Positions 43,110 to 56,225 are shown, counted from the stretch's first letter. The stretch: 64,000 nt of DNA from Branchiostoma floridae (GCF_000003815.2 NC_049983.1:6161669-6225668); one strand, 5' to 3'. Numbers and translations are program-made. Notes: generated by a model not told the origin, from the sequence alone.

Positions 43110-43661
43110 TTAGGCCACAGCAAGTAAATTTGATGGATGACATCCTCTGCAAAAATAGTGCGATAGGGCGAAAAAAAAACAAGATGGGTGAAGAAAAACA
43201 AGATGGCTACATTTTCATCTATAGGCATCATAAAGTTGTGATGAATGTTGTGACAAGAATTAAAGGGACAAAACATGGTATTAGAGCCAACAGGACATCC
43301 TTTCCTATATTCAAGACACGTGTACATGTACTGGTGTGGTAAAAGTGACACTAGTGTGGTAGACTGGCATCACCAACAAAGTTGGTAACCACACTCATGG
43401 CTTCCATATTTGTGTCACTTTTACAACTATCCAATAAGTTTCATTTCTACAACTATAGTCATGGCTACCTGGCTAGTGTCACTTCTACAAATACACTTAT
43501 TAGGCTACAACACAAAATATTTGCTCATTTTGGTACTTTATCGTCATATACGCATGTTGACCATCCCTGCAGAAGAGAAAAATTCTTGTTTTTTTCTGAA
43601 ATCAGGCAAGAATTAATGCGCGCGCTGATGTCATCCATAAAATTTACTTGCTGTGGCCTAA
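43110..43661. mobile_element. MITE with GGCCACAGCAAG inverted ends
   Basis: ttaggccacagcaagtaaat (from 43110) through gatggatgacatc and its inverted match ending atttacttgctgtggcctaa (43661) form ends of about 34 bp with one or two mismatches. The terminus resembles, but is not the same as, the nested element at 40762. The flanking triplets are TTA and TAA, so the duplication is not clean. No transposase seen. Confidence 0.8.
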
Positions 43662-46600
43662 AGGAGATGTTCATTTACCCCAGGTGAAATCGAAGTCCTC
43701 GTAACTGTTTTATGTAGACGGATGGAAAGGTGAGAGCCATCTTCCTGGCTCCCCCGGGACGGCTTGATGATTCATCCGATATCGGAGACTCTTGTGGACC
43801 TGGTGATCAGAAGATCAATAGATACTACAGTGTTAGCAAGGACCTTATGGGGATTGTTGAGTCAGATGTTTTGTCCAGAAAACTGGGCACAAGCTAACAA
43901 GTTTTCAAGGCTTAATACGTGTCTTTATTCCTAAGGTTTCATTACCTAATAGCTAGTATTAATCTGAATTCTTCTATATTAGGAGCTGTTGTTTGCTGAG
44001 TGGTAAGCTGTGTGGTGCATGTATAGTACATTGTATGTACCATCTTTTAAGTCTTTGGTATGCAAATACTATTCAATCTCTCCAACTGAATAAAAATGGA
44101 GATTTACCAGAACGTTCATATTGCCAGCCCAGCCCATTCCAATGATGCTGAAGAAGATTGATGGATCATGTCACTCAAAAAGTCTGGAAGTAAATCCTCT
44201 ATTTTATTCAATTTTAGAGATGGAGTTGTATTGACATACAAAGACTTTTAGCAAATGTAAAAGTATTTGAATACCTTCATAGACATAGTCTTTGCTATGA
44301 TTCAGCAATGACTTAACTTTTTCCTACAGCTAGTTTAATGTTCATGTCCACTCAGCAAGGTTTTGTTGAAGTTATAAGACTTCTGATTAGTTTTGAATAT
44401 GAAGGATAGTGTAAGAAAATGAATGTATATCCAGAAAGTCTTCAGCTGAATCCCTTAGTCTGATACAGAGTATGCGGGTGTGACCCTACATGGTATGCTG
44501 TACTCAGCATGTAATCACCCTGCAAGTTCGACCCTACGTGTGCGTGAGATTCTAAAATTATTGCTGCTGTGGATTTGGCCCAGGAGGAAACTAGAAGCTG
44601 ACTTCTGTCTTCCTGAGCCAAAGTTTATTTGATGGTTGTAGTGACATGTTGTCTCTGTGGCTTAAAATCGTCAGTAAAGCTAGATAGCTCCAAAGTAATG
44701 CCATGTTTTTGATGAGTTTTGTGTAGTGCTACATAACCTTGGTGATCAAAGAAGTAGAGACTACTCTCATATAATGATGATTTAGTTTCTGTTCACAGGA
44801 AAAACCAGAAGATAGTCCTCTTTTAATACATGTACTTCTTTACTTTCATGCTTTGCATTAGATACCACTCAAGGGATATTCTAGTAGCCAACTTTAATGG
44901 GCAATGCTCTCTAATTGGTTTGACATATAGGCAATTGTCCCCACACCTTTAGCTGTATAGCAGAAAAAAATCTATGCTTTTGATGTATTCGGAACCAATC
45001 TGAGATTAAGCTCACTGTTATGGTGATGGTTGCAGTGGAGCTAAACTTGAAAGTGTGTGATCTATCTCAATTTAGGCTTACAATCAATTTTTATGGAGGT
45101 GCAATTTTTCCACTCTGCATACCAATGGCTTGTTTTTGAGTCGTGGGGATTAGTTTGTTCGGCTGCAATCAGACTATCTTTCGCACAGTTTAACCCTCCG
45201 TGCACGGATGAGAGGCAGGGACAAGTTTTATCGTGTTTTGCCATCTTATCGTGTCACGCATCGGTGGACAGATGCATCTGCATGTATCCCGCCTATCAAT
45301 TATCCAGTGTTATCTGATTGCCATGTGCTGTCACACCGTGAGCTGGCATGTAGTGTGAGATACGGGTATTAGAGGTATTCATTTCAAGAGCTGGTTTTGT
45401 CTTTGCGGAAGAGAAGATGCCTGCTTGTTTTGCATAATGGAAGACTATTTATGCGTTTGAAGGTGGAAACTTCCTTGTCAAGTCGTTATCAGCTTAGTGT
45501 ACAAGTCTGTTGCTTTACAGCAAGCTGACGGAAGAAGGAATACCTGTATAATGTAACATCAACTTCTAAATTCATAAGTCAAATGGTTTTCCTTAGCCAC
45601 ATTGAAAAAAGCAACAATAGCATCATTAATCCCATAGAGATATGCACACTTCAGATATCCAAGTCTTTCAAGATCTTGGGAAGACCGTAGTAACAAAGAG
45701 AAAGCTAAAAGTAAAAAGCAAAAGTTGCACTACTTTTTAAAAGATATTTATCATTAATCCATTCCACATGGTTCTTTAACAAGCAGCAACATTCTAGATG
45801 AAACCAACAAGAAGCCATAGATAGAAAGAACCTTTGATAAAAAGACAGAGCCAAGCCCCCAGTAATTGAACCACAATGCAAAATTTATTACTCCAGAGGA
45901 AGAAGGAGTGATTTAGAAATTCGAGGACGTGCTCCGAAGTGCTTTGAGGCAACTCCCACCCGTATTCCCAGTAATTCGAACCCTGAAGCCCCAAGGCTAA
46001 AGCTGATTTAATTGTGATCATCAGTGGTTCCTACGGCCCCTTTAGGTGTCCCTAGCTAGGGAGTATCCTTGTAACATCAGTACATCCCCATCTTCGACAG
46101 TCCCTTGTGTACAACCTGTAATCTCATCAAGGCCTGCATGCTTACCCAATAGGCTTGCATGCTTGCCCAATAGGCCATACCCACCTCCCACGCTACTTGT
46201 GTATGCAGCACCATTGCTGCAGCTAAAGAACACCAGAGACACGCACTGATTCAATACTCTTTAGTTCTGCTTCAGTCATATTTTCAGGCCATAAAACATC
46301 AGATTACAAAGGTGAAGGACTGAAGAGTAAAATGCTGACAGTTCCACGCATGAATGATGTATGTGTGTGCCATTGAAAGGCTGGCACAGTAATAGAACTA
46401 CTCGGGACTGTAAATGCAGTAAAGTCGCATAGTTACTTTCCAGAGCCAGACAGTCTGATCGTTGCTTGTATTTTATCATGCTGAAGAAGTCTGTTGTGTT
46501 TCATTCTCGACAGCTTTAAAAGGAAAAACTTGCAGGTTTTGGAAATGATGTATTTTGTGGCAATGAAGGCTTTTCATTTGATGTCATGCCCCAAGATTGT

Positions 46601-47535
46601 AATTCTTTTACATTCCTTGTTGCTTGAGCAAACTTTTGGAATCTGTTCCACAAGATTGAAATGAAGCACCCCTTGATATGTAGAGATCTCAGCAATTGAA
46701 AAGCATGGTCTGATACATAATTATGGCTTGGAGAGCAGATTTAATAGAGGGTGTGTTACTTTCATGGCCTGATGATATCAAGGAGTGAACTCAAGTGTTT
46801 GCTGGCATTTTTAAGACGGTCTTACGAGGCACAGAGGAATGCTGACCCGATAGACACTTGGCTGCGATCCTGGCAGAAGTGCGCATGCTCAACACCTCAT
46901 TGAAGTGCAAGGAGGTGCCTTAAGTTTCCTTAAGAGCCATCCAGCTGTCGAGGGCCTGAAAGGTTTGAAGATGAATGGAGCAGCCCGGGCCATCCAATAC
47001 ACTCCTAATGAAAGATCAAACTGCGAAGACATGTTCTGGTGCCTCCGCGAGAGACATGAATCCACGAGAGTCCGACAGCCCTTCCCCGTCCTGTCTGAAC
47101 TGTTTGTGTCGACAATCCGTCACCGTGCTAGCGGGACAGGCAATACCAGTTAATGCGGGAGACTTAGTATGGGGATACACGTATCTTTCCCATCTAGGCT
47201 GCTGGCATGGGATTGAATGATAGCCTAGCAAGCTCTTAGGTAACTTTGTCCCCAGCCATTCAAAATGATTGAACACACTATGATTCAGTAGCTCTTTGCT
47301 AAACACTGCTGCTGTATATCCCAATGGAAGAAAGCATATTGCAGATGCTGCTGTCCTTAGTGCTGATTACATTGCTGTATTTAAAATGGAGATAGCTACA
47401 GATATGATGGCCAAGGAAACTACCTTGAACCTTGGTTTATACTCTTTGTGCTCATCCAGCCCTACTATAGAAAAACAAGATCTAAATGAAGAATCCTGCA
47501 TTCTTGACCATGACTTGAACATTGCCATTTGTGTG
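43662..47535. other. Intronic sequence; unique-looking stretch at 45050-45500
   Basis: No gene or bounded element found. 45170-45330 has several GATA-type words (ttatcgtg twice, cctatcaatt, ttatccag, ttatctga), and 45400-45480 has GGAA words (gcggaagagaag, gtggaaacttcc). This is only suggestive of a regulatory element. A short duplication (cttgcatgcttgcccaatagg) is at 46134-46172. Confidence 0.45.
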
Positions 47536-47955
47536 GACTTGAAACAGATTTTATTTTGAATACAAGAATGCATACTAAGAATGTCATCAGCCGTTTGACG
47601 TCCAAACAGTCTGTTGGGATTAACGACCAGACGTTCTCTAATGACTAGAATTTCCCAACAGTATGCTGTACAATGTAAATGGCTGTATGTTCCAGTGAGT
47701 CTTGTCCTGTTACTGACCTATCGGTACTCAGCAAAGGCATACGCTGGACTTGAAACAGATTTTATATTGAATACAAGAAGGCATACTAAGAATGTTATCA
47801 TCTGTTTGACATCCAAACACAACAGTCTGTTGGAATTAATGGCTAGACGTTCTCTAATGGCTAGACGTTCCCAACAGAATGCTGTGCAATGTACAAGGCT
47901 GTATGTACTACTGAGTCTTGCCCTGATACTGACCTATTGGGACTCAGCAAAGGCC
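47536..47955. repeat. Two-unit tandem duplication, ~211 bp
   Basis: gacttgaaacagattttatWttgaatacaagaaKgcatactaag starts at 47536 and 47747 and each copy continues through taRacgttctctaatg, caacagWatgctgt and tgacctatYggKactcagcaaagg. A 133-codon ORF (47614-48015) spans both copies, hence its internally repetitive protein; I see no domain and treat it as chance. Confidence 0.9.
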
Positions 47956-50460
47956 ATCGTCAGCTGTTGCTCGTGTCCCGGCAGCGACATTAAGGAGTTG
48001 CGCAGCGGGCCGTGAAATTGCTGCCTGATCCATCCCCTTTTACACAATGCTCAGGGGCAGGCACCAGTCACCAACTTAAAAGCCATGGCTCATCTACAAA
48101 AGCCTTGAATGCAGTTTGTGGTTCATCCATTTTAAACAGGACATTTCTTCTGACTTGTCAACGCAATGGAGGTATTTGACTGTCACAGTAGAAATGTTCT
48201 TGTCTTGACGTTGAAGGTTTCAAGTTGTCATTTCTTTGTCCCTTCCCTTTGCAAAACTTGAGAAACTGTCAGGACGTCAAGGAAAAGTTATTAGTTTTGA
48301 ACAGGATCTGTTTTCTGGTGATACGTCATGTAATTCATCTGTTTGACAGTAGAATTTTTTTCTGATAGGTGAGATACGAGGCTGTCATAGCTTCCTTTTC
48401 TCACTTATACACAGTCTGAGACATGTTTTAGAGATGACAAGACTCAAAGAAAAAGGCATGTCTTATTCTAACAGCTGTTGGCCTAGTTTGGAATTGATCA
48501 GTGTTAAACAGAAATGTCAAAGAAGTCTAGTCATTCGAAAACAGTTAATGTATGTCTCAAAGAAAGAACCATTGTCACAGCGTTATTGCGTTTCCACGAG
48601 ATATCCCAAATGGACAGCCATCTTGTGCATAGTGATACGTGCCGCCTTTTGTAGGAAGGATACCTGCCACAAAATGGGCACTTATAAATCATGGTTACTG
48701 AAAAGGTTGTATCACAGTCACACACAATACATCTCTGATGGGTGGAACTTTAATCTGAAGTTGGGGGAAATGGCACCACGGTATCTTCAATTTTCAGCCG
48801 CGGCACGGCTTTGGTGCTGGTAATGGCATCTTGAGACATTCTGGAACTTATAAAGCGGGGTGTGTCACTCTGGGGCAAGGAGTTGACATTGATGGAAATG
48901 TAGCCGGTCGTTATGGCAGAAGACACGCAGAGGATGTACGTACAAGTACTTGAAGCCTCAGAGAAAGAATTTCATGAGGAGTTTTATTGCCTTAGACAGC
49001 TGAATAACTTGGAGAAGACAAGGAGAGACAGGAATCTTTTAAGGAAAGGCGAACATAACATGGCTTTTTAACCTTTACTTTAGTGTCATTACTTTCTGCC
49101 TCCTAATAAACCCTTAGGCTGATTTCATGTTTGGCAATAAATTTGGACAATCTTTGATCCTTACTGGCACTATTCACTGTTAGGTTTGTTTAAAGAGATG
49201 CAGCAGATTCAATATTGCTCAAAAAACTTTGTACGACAGTTTACAGTATTAGATTTAGAAATGCCATTAACTGCTCTTAGACTAGTGTTTGTTTACATAC
49301 GTGTAAGTTAACGTATATTTCCCTATTGGTAAGGGCACAACCCGCCGTACATGTTTTTGTCCATACATTTTCTGAGAGAATGTAGTGAGAATTTCCAGAA
49401 TGCCCTATGAATATCCAGGTATGCACTACGAATACTCAGGAATATTGATGCCGAATGCATTCTGGCTCATTCCCCTTCTTGTGTGAAGGGGTATAAGGTC
49501 TATTGGATTTCCCACCCGAATGTGGTGCAAATTTTGCAAATTCTTCATTCTGGCTGTTTCTGCTTGATTCTTGCTGATTTAGTTTCAGTGTGAAGGCCTT
49601 ATTAGATGCCAGACGTGGGATTACTTGACCACCTGCCGTGGTGGACTCCAAACATTTATAACACTGCCCTGTCCATAGTGAGCTCTTGCACTTAACCCTC
49701 TTACAGATGAAATAGATGGTCTCTCCTGATAGTGGAGTAGTCTGCCCTCTCATATATATGTATCAGTGGTCTTTACTGAAAGGGACTGTCTATCTAATAG
49801 GGTTAGAGGACTACTACAAGGCTGTGAAAAAATTGTGGGAAAGTTCAGATCATCAGATAACAGACAGATGCGGTTTTGTAACTTTTCTGTCAAAGTGTGT
49901 CCTGAAATCATACAATGTACTATGAATGTAGTTTATAGCATATTGGAATTATAGAATGCTACAAAGCTATGGTTATGTTGGGAATGTTGTTTTTTCAGTT
50001 AACTGCCTTAAACCCCCTCCGCATATAAAAGGAAGATCATGGTATGGCCTTACTGTGTAGTGATTTCTAAGTCTATCAAGAAGGAGCATACAGTACAGAG
50101 CACAGGGATATTGTATCAGCACTACAAAGCAAGTCCCTCAGTCACGCACATGTGTATATATGAAGCATTGAAACATATTTTGTGAACTTCAAGGCAGTAA
50201 CAGGAGTAGCAATGGGAATTAGTTGCCAAATGCACTGAATAAAAAAAATGTGCATTTCCAGTGTATTGTAGTGCTTATATTGCTTCATATGTGATACTGC
50301 ACACATTCAAGTATTTTAGCTTGGAGGTATATTGTGCATGTGTATATACTATCATATTTAGCCTGTCTGTTTTTGTCTCATTGCAGCATCAAAACAATGT
50401 TGGTTAGAGTTTTCAAAGAAGTTACATCTGGAGGTAACACTTGTTCCTTGTATTTTGCAG
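47956..50460. other. End of the 22.4 kb intron, no gene recognised
   Basis: ORFs here (for example 48434-48823) lack domains. The intron ends with the pyrimidine-rich cttgttccttgtattttgcag before 50461. Confidence 0.5.
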
Positions 50461-50615
50461 GCACACTGTGAGTGTAAGCAGGGCTATGTGGAGATGGCTG
50501 ATGGAGATACAGGGCTGATGGAAACCCAGGGCTGCGGTTTGATTGACATCTGTCAACACGACAACCCATGCCATAAGAACGCCAACTGCACCACCGTGGC
50601 GCCTGGGCAGACAGA
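50461..50615 (+). CDS. Stabilin-like gene, exon completing one EGF and starting the next
   Basis: 155-nt exon after attttgcag; donor gtaagt at 50616; phase 0 in, 2 nt out. Protein: [61 protein letters not shown] supplies cysteines 4-5 of the module begun at 28064, so that module is split by the giant intron yet remains in frame. The loop before GCGLIDIC is longer than I expect from vertebrate stabilins. NCT is a potential N-glycosylation site. The [25 protein letters not shown] pattern is strongly characteristic of stabilins before FAS1-1. Confidence 0.97.
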
Positions 50616-51324
50616 GTAAGTGCGCCCGTCAAAAATCGATACTTATCCCGACAGGAAGATTACGGGGAAGCCGACAAATGTTTCACAGTTGATATCCCCG
50701 AACATCCCCCAGAATGGTGATGGCTTACCCCAGAAGCCTGTCCTTTCACTTGGGATCAGAACCAGTTATGTATGCCTCCATTACTTGTATTGATGGCTTC
50801 TGCACGTTAGCTTGACAAATGTTGGACTCCCTAGTTGTATACTGTCATGAAAAAGGTTACATTTCAACTGGAGAGAGGTAAAGTTAACTTTTATGCAATA
50901 GTTTTTCCATCTGTAGTAACTGTTTCTTCTTGTTCTTATGTTATATTATTGCTCATTTGAGATCCAAAGTCTAACGCTAGTTCACCTTTATTCATGGGTT
51001 AACCTTTATCCCTTGTATCTAACACCAGGGTATAGGATATCTAGTCGACGGACGGTGGTCTCAAACTGCATTATTTTGAAGAAAAAAAATGTAATTTGAA
51101 ACTACCGTCCATCAACATGATATCCCTAAGTATGCTGTTTTTAAGTACAATGGATATATGTTACCCTGCGAAGAAAGGTGAACTACATGTAGCGTAACTT
51201 GGTATTCATGAATAAAGTTACTTTTCTTAGTTTGAATTCCAATATATATATAGAGAGACACATGTTTCTATAACAGATGTACGACTTATATCCTCACCAT
51301 TAGTTCTCACTTCCTTTCTTTAAG
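50616..51324. other. 709-bp intron
   Basis: No repeat or element recognised apart from a short AT run near 51241; acceptor ctttctttaag at its end. Confidence 0.6.
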
Positions 51325-51385
51325 GTGTGTCTGCAAATTGGGGTATGTGGGAGATGGTATCAACTGCTACGGAAACATCTTGGAG
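51325..51385 (+). CDS. Stabilin-like gene, short exon ending the EGF cluster
   Basis: 61-nt exon: acceptor ttctttaag, donor gtgagg at 51386. It takes 1 nt to complete a Glu codon and ends on a codon boundary. It adds CVCKLGYVGDGINCYGNILE, the last part of the EGF-like module (C-x-C, G-Y-x-G-D-G, final C) and the linker GNILE that leads into the first FAS1 domain in this family. Its assignment rests on exact frame agreement with both neighbours. Confidence 0.96.
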
Positions 51386-51589
51386 GTGAGGCATTTTCAG
51401 ATGTCTTAATGATACAATGTATTTCCCTCAGTCTAGCCTAAAGACAGATAAAATCAGTGCTGTAGTTGCTGATATCTAGCCCCCTTTGCACTAGGTGGCA
51501 ATGAGTCATTGTACAGCAACCAAAATTGGATTTGTGTGACCCTTGCTTTCATAATTGTAATATGAGGCATGATGTTAAAGTATGATTTA

Positions 51590-51800
51590 AAATCAATACA
51601 ACAAACCCACAAAATGGAAGAAAACTTTGATAAAGTATTAATTTAAGATTTAGAAAACAAAACACACAAAACGGAATAAAAACTTTGTAAAAGTCTGGTC
51701 TAAGATTTAGAAAACAATACACACAAAACGGAATAAGTCAGCTTCGTAAACTTATGATTTAAGATGTAGACAACAAAACACACAAAATGGAAGAACTTTA
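51590..51800. repeat. Short tandem array, ~58-bp period
   Basis: Four units containing aaaacacacaaaaYgga and atttaagatttagaaaaca, keyed near 51604, 51660, 51720 and 51777. Confidence 0.85.
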
Positions 51801-53339
51801 TTCTTCATCTATAGGAAGAACTTTAAAATTTGTTGAATGATCCATCAAATCTTTGATCACTCAGCAGTTGTAGCACAGTTGCAGCCTCTAGTGGAAAGAG
51901 ATTGTTGCCAGACAATACTTCTCCGACAGTAATGGAAATGGGTTCCAAATCTGGTACTCAATGTATTGTGCCAGCAAACCTCTTTGGTGTAAGTGGGCTT
52001 AACCATTATGTCCAACGTTGCGTTAAATGTGCCTGTGATATGCTTTTTGAACACTAGTGTTGTCTTGGGTTCATCCCGACCCATTTGCGTTCGCCAAGTT
52101 TAGATACGACTTTCCACCCAGTTAGCTGTAACAACTGTGTGAAATTGGAAAGTCAGCCGCATTAACTTTTCTGACTTTGAAGGTCGAAATGACGGCCAGG
52201 ATTGATGAAGCTGTGGGGTAATTTGGAAGTCTGTAAAATAATTAGGTATTGAGTGATGCAATTAAAGGGAGGGCTGATCAAAGCTTCTACGTTCTAATTA
52301 AGAGAAATGATGAACTCGGGTTGTCTCGTTGTCAGTATCATTATTCCGTCATTTGGGAAATTGGATTACGGAGCAACATGCTTGCCTTGGACTTGTACCA
52401 GAATGGATGTGCGCTACCCATTTTGATGCCAGCAATTAGAATTAGTGCCACTCTTGCTTAGCGAGTTATAAGCATGCTTGCGTGATCAGGTCTGAGAGGG
52501 TCTTCAGGCTGTTTTTTGGTATACTCAGGCTAACTGTAACTTGATTCATTATGACACCTTGAATTACACTTACTTTAGTCAATGGAAATATATCTTGCTG
52601 TTAAGCCACTGCCCCAGGCTGATCGTGATTTGGGTTTTCATTAAAGGGGTTAGGAGAGTTTTGTATTTTGCGCTAGCTAGAATGATGCGTCCCTGTTGTA
52701 TATGATATCTCCACCTTGGATCTTTTACCATTATTTATTACCTAGCCTGTGGCATTAGGTTTGTCGAGTTGTTACAGCCATATCTGTAAAATGATTTGAA
52801 AAATATGCAAGATAGCAGTTACTCAAGCAACTGGACAGAATTTCTAACCGGTCTGACATTTCAGATACATGTGGCAATCCACTATCTATTGTTTTTTCAA
52901 AGACCGACTCTTTGAAAATTTGCAAAATCTATCCAGTTGATTACTTGAGTAACTATGATCTCGTGTTATACTAACTCAATGACTGTATGCCCATATCTTC
53001 ATCAAGATTTCTGGAAAAAATTTTTGAAAATTTGACCACAAAATCCCATCTTCAATTCTCGAGGGCTTTTTGTTCTGCCACAAGAGTTTATCTCTCTCTT
53101 TCAAGACTTTTAGTCACTTCGGAGTTGCACATTTTATTGTTAAGTATTGCCTGTAGTTGGGAATCAGTCAAACACAGTGATTGCTGTCTTGTTGAAGTTG
53201 ACTCATTGGCAGAATTGATCACGGCTACCAAGAGTAAGCCAGGCAAATCCGCCGTACACTCGGTCTAGTCCAGGCTATCAGGAGCCGCGGTGACAGACGG
53301 AATCAGAAGTAATTGCTTGATAGATGAGAAAGAACAGCG
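51801..53339. other. Intronic sequence without recognised gene
   Basis: Mostly unique. Around 52790-52945, gcaagatagcagttactcaag and agttgattacttgagtaactatgatc pair imperfectly and suggest a small inverted-repeat element. Confidence 0.5.
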
Positions 53340-53815
53340 CTACTCAAGGGCTTTCTAAAGGGTGCAAACTCAACCAGGATAGATATCTCTTATTATCGCT
53401 GTGGAACCACTGTAGAATCACCACGTGGAATGTTTCTTAAAACTGTTTTCATCAGGTGACTATTATGGTTCTTTTTGATTTGGCTGTCTAAAGAGTAACA
53501 CCACTGAAGGGCATCCTATATATATAGACTCAACCACGATAGATAGTGTACCATTATAACTATCCATTCAGTCATTTTTCAGACGTGAAAACCATTGAAT
53601 GATTCACAATGTCTGCCGGCTCTAATTCCTCGTCTCTTTGATTTGGTTGTCTAAAAGAGTTACACTGCTGAAGGGCTTTCTAAAGGATATAGACTCAACC
53701 ATGATGGATATTGTACCATTATAGCTATCCCTTCAGAAATTTTTTCACATCTGCAAACCATTGAATAATTCACAACGTAAGGTGGTTCTAGTTTCTTGTC
53801 TTTCGAAATTTCGAT
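53340..53815. repeat. Three-unit tandem array, ~160 bp
   Basis: ctgaagggcWttctaaaggRtatagactcaaccaYgatRgat, followed by taccattataRctatccMttcag and aaaccattgaatRattcacaa, is clear at about 53500 and 53660; a diverged unit starts near 53345 (ctcaagggctttctaaaggg). Confidence 0.85.
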
Positions 53816-54220
53816 TCGGCTGAGTCAGCAAAACACACATTAAAGAAGACGCATTGATGCGACAATGTGATAGGCCTCATTTCGTTAAACTTTAAAGAAC
53901 CGCGATGACCCCGTGCATGTTAAATTCGATGATGGTCTGACAGATTGCGGCACGTTTCGTCGAAGCCAACGATTTTCCATTAGAAAGGTCCTTTTGATTC
54001 CTTGATGAAGTTATTTACCAGATAGAAATGGCTGTCACTCCATATCAAAGCTGTGTCCGAGGGACCTCCTGTAACGAGTGGCTATTCATCATCATCAGAA
54101 GACATTGATCCCAACGGAAGGCTGCCTGATTGAAAATGAATAGTCCGTGCAGGTAACAGGGCAGGGTGGACGCTGAAGCGTAGAGGCCGTTGACCTATTG
54201 GAAACACATTCAATGTGATG
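53816..54220. other. Intronic sequence, no feature recognised
   Basis: Unique-looking; no element boundary or coding segment seen. Confidence 0.5.
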
Positions 54221-54570
54221 ACAGTGATGGGAGGTTTCCTATTAATGCCTGTCTTTTCTGCTTACCTTTGAAGTCTGAGAGTTTGCGTTTGTCAATTGTT
54301 TTTTGGCGATGACCATGATCATGATATTGGACATACAGGGAACAGGGCAATGGAGACATCGGATTATAGCTCTGAGGCAGTTTGCCTATCAGAAACAGTG
54401 ATGGGAGGTTTCCTAGTAATGCCTGTCTTTTCTGCTTACCTCTGAAGTCTGAGAGTTTGGGTTTGTCAATTGTTTCTAGGCGATGACCATCATGACATTG
54501 GACAAGCAGGGAACAGGGCAATGAAGACATCATATTATAGCTCTGAGGCAGTTTGCCTATCAGAAATGCA
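54221..54570. repeat. Two-unit tandem duplication, 174 bp
   Basis: acagtgatgggaggtttcct begins at 54221 and 54395; both units run through cctgtcttttctgcttacct, gcgatgaccat, agggaacagggcaatg and ctctgaggcagtttgcctat with few changes. 174 bp equals 58 codons, so a reverse ORF stays open across both; no domain is recognised. Confidence 0.92.
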
Positions 54571-55848
54571 TTCTATGTATGCCAGTCATGGAAAATTTGT
54601 AATTACCATCATGCATGTACTAATTTTACATCCGCACAGCCATGGATATATCCTGCCGTAACAGTCTTTTTTCGATTTGTTCCACTACAACCTGAATCCT
54701 GTGAGCTCCTTGTCATACAATGTAATACTGAAATCTTTATTGAAACAACTAAAGTACAGCAACTTTGAAATGGTTCGTTACTTCTACCATTGAAAACCAC
54801 TTCGCCTTATACAGGGCTAATCAAGCTTTATAACATGTTTCTTTCTTTGTGTTTGTTTTTTGCTGGGTCTGAACAAAAATTTTACAAGCAATGATGTACA
54901 TGTGATTACTTGAGAATGTGAAAAACAGTCTCACCGAATGATGGCATTGCATGTGACAGTATATGGTTCAGTAAGCAGTAATCTAATGGATGTATGTTTC
55001 CGTATAGATCCCTTTGACGTGCACTTGTACTTTTTTCTTCTTTCAAGTTGCATCTGAACTTTTAAATCTAAGCCCGCTCTGCTCATCCAAGGTCAAAGCT
55101 TTTAAAGTATAGCCCCTGGGGATCGCCTGGCATCAGTGCACATTCACACAATCATACATCTGATTGAAATGCTGCCAGTAAAGGTCTGACCGCACACTTA
55201 CTTTGTGCGCCATCAGTGGAAAGGTCCCCACCCTGAACGTTCCGAAGAGGGCCGCTGTCTTAAATAGATAGAGTGATTGCACCCAGGGAAATTTTCCGCA
55301 CATGCACTGATTCAGCAGGATGCATTGGGGTGTTTTTTTTAAGAGGAGCTGGGTTGTAGTGTCACACTTTTGGCAACTGAAGGTGCATCAATCCTCACAG
55401 TCTTGCATCCAAATAATTCTTGAATTTTGAAAAGTTGATCGCATTTCAAGAAAGGCTTGCAAGAAAAGGACTTCTGTCATGTTTGGAGACTCGCGAAAGA
55501 ACCTCAAAGTTACTAAAAGACTTATGCCAAAAAGCACTAACAAGAGCAACTGGATATGATTTTGGAAACAGCCAGACTTAGTTGTATCATTTTTTAGAAG
55601 CTTGTACTGGTACATGTACACTGTGCATGTTGTAACATGATAGCAAATACACTGTATGCAGTTTTGTGATTTTACTGGGAGCAAGCACAACAAAGTGCAA
55701 AATATGTTCCAATTCAAAGACAGAACATGTGCACCAGAAATGTTGCTTTGTTTTTGAAAGTGAAACTACAGTACATGGGCATTTGGGAGAGCTATATTTG
55801 TTTTAACACATTGTCCTAACGGATTGAATTCTATTATTACACTCTCAG
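54571..55848. other. End of intron before the first FAS1 exon
   Basis: No element recognised. Acceptor ttacactctcag at its end. Confidence 0.55.
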
Positions 55849-56007
55849 CGCATCTCCGAGTTGAACAACGAGGATGGGGGACCACTGCGAGGCCACCTCG
55901 TGTACAGCAGTATCCTGCTACAGAGTGCCTATGCCAGGACACTGACCAGGAACGGGCCCTTCACAGTCTTCATTCCCAACGATGCCGCATTCCAGAACAA
56001 GTTTGAT
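55849..56007 (+). CDS. Stabilin-like gene, first FAS1 domain, exon 1
   Basis: 159-nt exon, acceptor cactctcag, donor gtaagc at 56008, phase 0 at both ends, 53 residues. RISELNNEDGGPLRGHLVYS opens the domain, and NGPFTVFIPNDAAFQNKF contains the FAS1 H1 motif (T-V-F-x-P-x-D-x-A-F). FAS1 (fasciclin-like) domains mediate adhesion and ligand binding outside the cell; in stabilins they alternate with EGF clusters. It follows GNILE of the previous exon directly, as in stabilins. Confidence 0.97.
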
Positions 56008-56225
56008 GTAAGCAAAGTCTGGTCCTCTGTTCTTATATAACTTTACTAAATCTTCGAGACTTGTAGACACAATATGCTTGCATCTTGCTGAAGTCAGGTC
56101 AAGTGTATACAACTTCATATAGTCATGTATGTTTTGTTTGTTGGACTTTGCTTTTCAACTATTTCTAGCATTATAGAGATATGTAAATATTCTTGTAATG
56201 GAATAGATGAACAGTCATTTTAATA

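Noticed and set aside
47614-48015. 133-codon ORF as a gene
   Set aside because: Its repetition comes from a 211-bp tandem duplication that is not a multiple of three for all segments; no domain or codon pattern supports it.
48434-48823. 129-codon ORF as an exon or gene
   Set aside because: No domain, no repeated phase agreement with neighbours and no splice sites fitting the stabilin frame.
28065-50460. A missed stabilin exon in the giant intron
   Set aside because: The flanking exons join in phase 0 in the middle of one EGF module, and the joined sequence has normal cysteine order, so none is needed.
54210-54533. Reverse-strand 107-codon ORF with internal repeat
   Set aside because: It follows a 174-bp (58-codon) tandem duplication in an intron; there is no recognisable domain and no splice context.
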